A DNA stretch of 64,000 nt from positions 17,451,688 through 17,515,687 of the forward strand of contig OZ059895.1 of NCBI GenBank assembly GCA_964057225.1. Reading direction: 5' to 3'. Position 1 is the stretch's first letter. Each line of letters begins with the position of its first letter. Positions 59,861 to 64,000 of this stretch are shown piece by piece. The position numbers and the translations under genes were made by a program. The notes under the pieces are model-generated. The model worked only from the letters and a program-made list of their open reading frames with translations. It did no database searches and had not been told where the DNA came from. This stretch comes from Auanema rhodensis. Lineage: Eukaryota; Nematoda; Chromadorea; Rhabditida; Rhabditidae.

Positions 59861-62483
59861 TTGACTACCGAGGACACTTAATGTATCTGACCTGTTTCAT
59901 ATTACTTCAAGTTTGTTGCAAATTTTCTATTCATATACTCATCAACTACCATGTACAGACACTACCTACTTACTCTATACATATCTCTATTCCACTCTTG
60001 AAATCGTCACTAAAACTTCTTCTCTATTCATTTTAGTCATTTTTTGATTTTGCTAAGTATCAGCATACATCCGTTCTCTCTATTTTTCCTAATTTCTTAT
60101 AGCCAAATAAGTTATTTCCTATAACTTTTAAGTAATACATGGTTATGTGAATGTTCTCGTTTTGGCATACCGCATGAATATCCAAATAATTCTAATCAGG
60201 TGAAAATCAAAATATATCTATTCTGTCTGTATTCTGAACTCCATAATCTTATTCTAAAACTCAGACATATTTCTTCAATGTATTTCTAAATTTTCATAAT
60301 AAAAGTTGAAAATATTAATTTGCTAATGCTCTATCAAATGATTCGTCTTTTTTCTCGACTTAGCTTTTGTTCTTCTTGGATATTAATTAAACAGAAGAGC
60401 CCAGCGGTCCACAGCCACCAGTGCTGCTGACCTGTTCACTTCTGGCTGGTCTTCAATCCGGAATATAACATTTGCCTTTCGGCTCTTTCCTCGTCTATCC
60501 GTCTGCTTCTGGTTATCTTTGGAACTTTGCCTTTTACCATATTTTTCTTTTTTCTCAATTCAAAACATGACACATCAAAAATGTCTATCCTTTCCGAAAG
60601 TGTTCTGGGTTTAATTTTTTTTTAATTGGTCGTTAATGACGATTTTTCTGGCTATTCGTTGATGATCGTCAATATTCTCAGAGCAACTTCTTTCATTTCA
60701 ATCTTCCCATTTCTCTCTTTCAAACAAACTTGGAAATTTATTGAGATTACTTCACATTTTCTTTATTTTCACAAAATAAGGTAATTCCTTTTATGTAATT
60801 TCAACTGTATGTAGATTCGTTCAAGTTTTGAAATTTATTTATTCATATATGAATCTAATATGTGATTAATCATTAAGCTAAGATAAAAATGAAGAATTTC
60901 ATGTTGTTGTTCTAAGAATTAAGAGTTACCATCTTATCGTCAGGGCCAATTACATTCGTTCATACTGATGACGACTTCCAGTTTAACCATCTTCGTTTCT
61001 TGTCCTCAGGCTATTCATAGAATACACTGACCTTTCAACCAGTTTACCAATCCTTTCCCATTTCTCATTTATTTCAGTTTATCCTTTCCTCGGCCATTTC
61101 ATCTCAATTACATAGTCGCCATAATATGTTTTGTTTGTGCATCGTTTACAACCTTTTCTGAAAAACGAACAAAAGAGTAATTGAAAGAAGTTAGTACAGT
61201 TCATCTTCAATCATTTCAACGTCAAAAGTAAAAAAAGTTTAAAAACTTAAGTTTTTCACAAACATTCTCAGTTACGAACCTGATGGCGCAGCGGCTTGTT
61301 CATGATATTTATTGACATTAATGATTTCTTTATGAAAAGGTATTTCAACTCCGACTGCCTTATTCTCAGATTTGATCCGTATTGTTTGGCCACACACTAC
61401 CACCAATACCATCCAAATTTCCAAAACAAGAACATATTATACATCAATAGAGTTCTCAGTCATTGCTTTAAATTAATGCAAGTTTCAACTTTTTTTGATC
61501 TTTTTAGTCTATTAATCATGCTCAAGCTTATCGGACATTAACTGAACGACTGAAAGCTAATTGGAAACTGACAAGAAGCTTGGTAGATCAATCTGTTTGC
61601 TTATGTCGCTAATGCACGGAAGAGACTGTCTTCTCTTTTCTTCTTCGTATTCAATCTCTATCTTAGTTATATTCTCATCAATTCATTTTCTCCAAAAAAA
61701 AAGATTTCGAAAAACACAGCGAAGGTCAGCAAAAACCAATATCTACGTGAGCTAAGCTGTTCGAGTGCACGAGCCAGCTTTTCCTTCATCCTGTTAATAT
61801 CGAAAACTAATCGCATTGATTTCATTGTCATAAAGCCATGGTTTCATTGATTTTTTAAAATTTTAATTAAACTTTAATTTGCTTTTTTGTGAATTTTATA
61901 CTTTATGCAGTCGTTCAAACCACAATATTCATACAATTATGAGTTATTTAACGAATTTTGAGACTATCGAGCATGATTAATCACATCAACTTTGTCGTTC
62001 ATTTCTACATAATTCGACTTCGACGATTTTCCTCAACAACAAAAAAAAAGTTTTTTCTTTGAATCCGAAAACTTTGGCCGTGTAGTCGATTTTCCAAAAA
62101 TGAAAATATACACAAGTAGTAGTAATGAGAAAAGTAGGTGAGTTATCGTGATTACTTTCATTTCATCTTTTCTAATTCAAAAAAAATACGTCAAAAGCGA
62201 CGCCCTGTACCATGTGTGTTGCTGACATGACTTTGTGAGAAAAACGATCAAAAATGACCAGAGACACAGCTGGTGATCAATCCATTTCTAGAATATACCA
62301 GCTCAATGAGGCCTGAGGTCGAGATATCTCGCAATTGCAACGAAGCAAGTTCTATACTAGCTGTTAACCTCTTTTCTAACATTCAGCATCATCGATCCAT
62401 CTTCATATTATGTTATCATGACACGTTATAGAAAAAAAAGATAATATTTCATCGATTTTATCCTCATCAGTTCATGTTAATCT
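59861..62483. other. AT-rich sequence, no gene seen
   Basis: No supported gene or RNA. A box-A-like word at 61283-61295 lacks a partner box B. A GC-richer island lies at 60395-60480. Small frames at 61296-61541 and 61561-61755 carry no motif. Confidence 0.45.
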
Positions 62484-62571
62484 CACGTGCGTTAGAATGA
62501 CGTTTTTCATCACGTGAACTGTTCACGTGAACTATTCACGTGAACTATTCGCGTGAACTATTCACGTGAAC
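62484..62571 (+). promoter_or_regulatory. CACGTG (E-box) cluster with 13-bp spacing
   Basis: CACGTG occurs at 62511, 62524, 62537 and 62563, with a one-base variant CGCGTG at 62550. All are exactly 13 bp apart in the repeat CACGTGAACTRTT. One more CACGTG lies at 62484. The junctions make GTTCACGTGAAC, a 12-bp perfect palindrome. CACGTG is the core site for Myc/Max/TFEB-type bHLH proteins. Regulatory use is inferred; a plain minisatellite is the alternative. Confidence 0.6.
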
Positions 62572-63681
62572 GAAATTCATTTTATGTTTTTTTCATGTAC
62601 AGAATGGTTGTTTCTTTCCACGTTTTTATATTCTAGAGTTATTTTTATTTTAGTTTTCTCATTCTTTTCCACCCACCCGCCCATCATTTTGTTCACATAA
62701 GGAGAGACAAAAACGTGTTTAACCACTTCAGTATAATTTTTTTTGAGCAAAAAAAATACAAAACAGTGATCTTGTGATTTTTGTAAGCTTTACCAGGTTT
62801 ATTATAGTCGCACAGATTATCTATCTCATTGCTCAACCACTTCAAACTCTTCCTGTTCTCAGTCTATATCATCTTTAATCGAAAATAAAGAGAGACATTG
62901 ATCCCACTAGGAAGAGAAAACGCTTTGAAAGCTGAGCAGAAAATTAAATCTGTGTAGAAATTTAAATTTCGAAAAACAAATGAAAGAAAGGCTGTTTAAA
63001 AGAGTTCCGTTTATCTCTTTCCTTTATTTTATACTGTGATATCTCGGCGTTTCCTTAGCTTTCAATCTTTCTCTCAACTAAGAGCTCTAGTTTGATTCGC
63101 TCACACAGCTCAGTGCCACACCCAAATTATCTGTTTTACTGTTAGAAAGGACAGGTTGAACACTGAAGCTAATACCTCACTTACCCTGCTTCTGATATAG
63201 ATTTAAGTATTAAAGACAAGCGGCTAAAAACAAGATGTCTTGCCTCTTCAAAGTGAAAAGAGCTCTTGTCTAAAAGATTTGTTTGTTTAGTAGAAAAAGG
63301 AAAGGTGAGGTTTTTAAGAAAGAAGTTTTTCAAATATGTCTATACATCCTCCTTGAGTATATATCGTTGATGCCAATATAAGGTCACACCGACCATCAAG
63401 ACTTGCCTATCTCAAGATCGTTTAAGTTCTGTGTGAGAATCATGAGATTTCAACGTAACATTATAGAACTTTGAAAATTGTTATTATCTATCCAGAACTT
63501 TGATTCTTCGATGTATTGCTCGAAATCCATTCATCCTACCTAGCTTAGGCCTGTAATATGCATACAATACATCTTCGCAACATTATGTATGTGTCAGTCT
63601 CCTAAAACTTTCCGTTTATGACTAGCCTTCCCAAATCACTCGTACGACCATCACAACTATCACCGACCCCTTCCCTCTTCC
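62572..63681. other. AT-rich sequence, no gene seen
   Basis: No open frame or RNA I can support. Confidence 0.45.
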
Positions 63682-63706
63682 ACTATCTCTCTCTCTCTCT
63701 CTCTTT
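63682..63706 (+). repeat. (CT)n microsatellite
   Basis: A short uninterrupted CT run close to the right end of the window. Confidence 0.88.
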
Positions 63707-64000
63707 CATTTCATACCACATCTTGCGTAAAATCTGTGTCTCATCTTGTATATGATACTTCTGATGCAAATTTGCAAATTTCTCTTCATTTCCATGCTAT
63801 TTATGATACGTTTTGTCATTTCAATATAAAATTGGATACTGATCAGATTCGATAGACGTAAAAGAGGAGTTTTATCTTTGAATTCCTCGGCACGAGAATC
63901 GTTTCTGATGACAGCTATATGTATTTTAACCTTCTTGTTTTATCACCAACAATGATAATGTATTTTTTATTAACTGTTTGTTTTGATGCAAATATTCTCA

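Noticed and set aside
59684..60036. Two overlapping Ser/Leu/Phe-rich + frames
   Set aside because: They translate a CT microsatellite and its flank.
61283..61380. Second tRNA-like sequence (box-A-like TGGCGCAGCGG)
   Set aside because: No matching box B or foldable arms downstream; a single 11-bp match is not enough.

Overview
The window is eukaryotic. I read it as an AT-rich metazoan, most probably a nematode. The pointers are short introns (45-133 bp) with TTTTCAG-type acceptors, an SLC7/AAT-type amino-acid transporter gene, a BEL/Pao retroelement with a class-II-like envelope and a tRNA-Gly primer site, and a possible trans-splice acceptor just before the transporter ATG. The species cannot be named from this sequence.

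Layout. Positions 1-49811 are essentially one giant tandem array whose unit (about 225-244 bp) carries a tRNA-Thr(AGT) gene plus about 170 bp of spacer. The array runs on the + strand from the left edge to about 39674, flips, and runs on the - strand to 49811, with a decayed fringe to about 49930. I count about 98 full-length tRNA copies and about 60 copies that lost 17 or 19 nt between the anticodon and the T loop, destroying Pol III box B. The array is organised in higher-order repeats of 2,383, 1,445 and 3,381 bp. Two LTR retroelements interrupt it, each sitting inside a tRNA copy: a 7,755-bp BEL/Pao-type element (15970-23724, 416-bp LTRs, TSD GCTGG) and a 3,330-bp element (43955-47284, 337-bp LTRs, TSD CAAT). 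I saw no difference between the LTRs of either pair, so both look recent. Neither encodes a recognisable reverse transcriptase, RNase H, protease or integrase core, so both would need a helper.

The BEL/Pao element has an unusual gene order: a Gag-like N-terminus fused directly to the C-terminal domain of integrase (DUF5641-like), then a two-part envelope polyprotein. The Gag zinc knuckles are displaced downstream of the envelope, next to a tRNA-like sequence.

Right of the array lies one convincing host gene, a 12-exon amino-acid permease of the SLC7 light-chain type (complement of 50363-52693, 499 aa). From 52.7 kb to the end I see no gene I can support. The DNA is AT-rich with GA/CT, GAA and AT microsatellites, long polypyrimidine stretches and a striking 13-bp-spaced cluster of CACGTG boxes near 62.5 kb.
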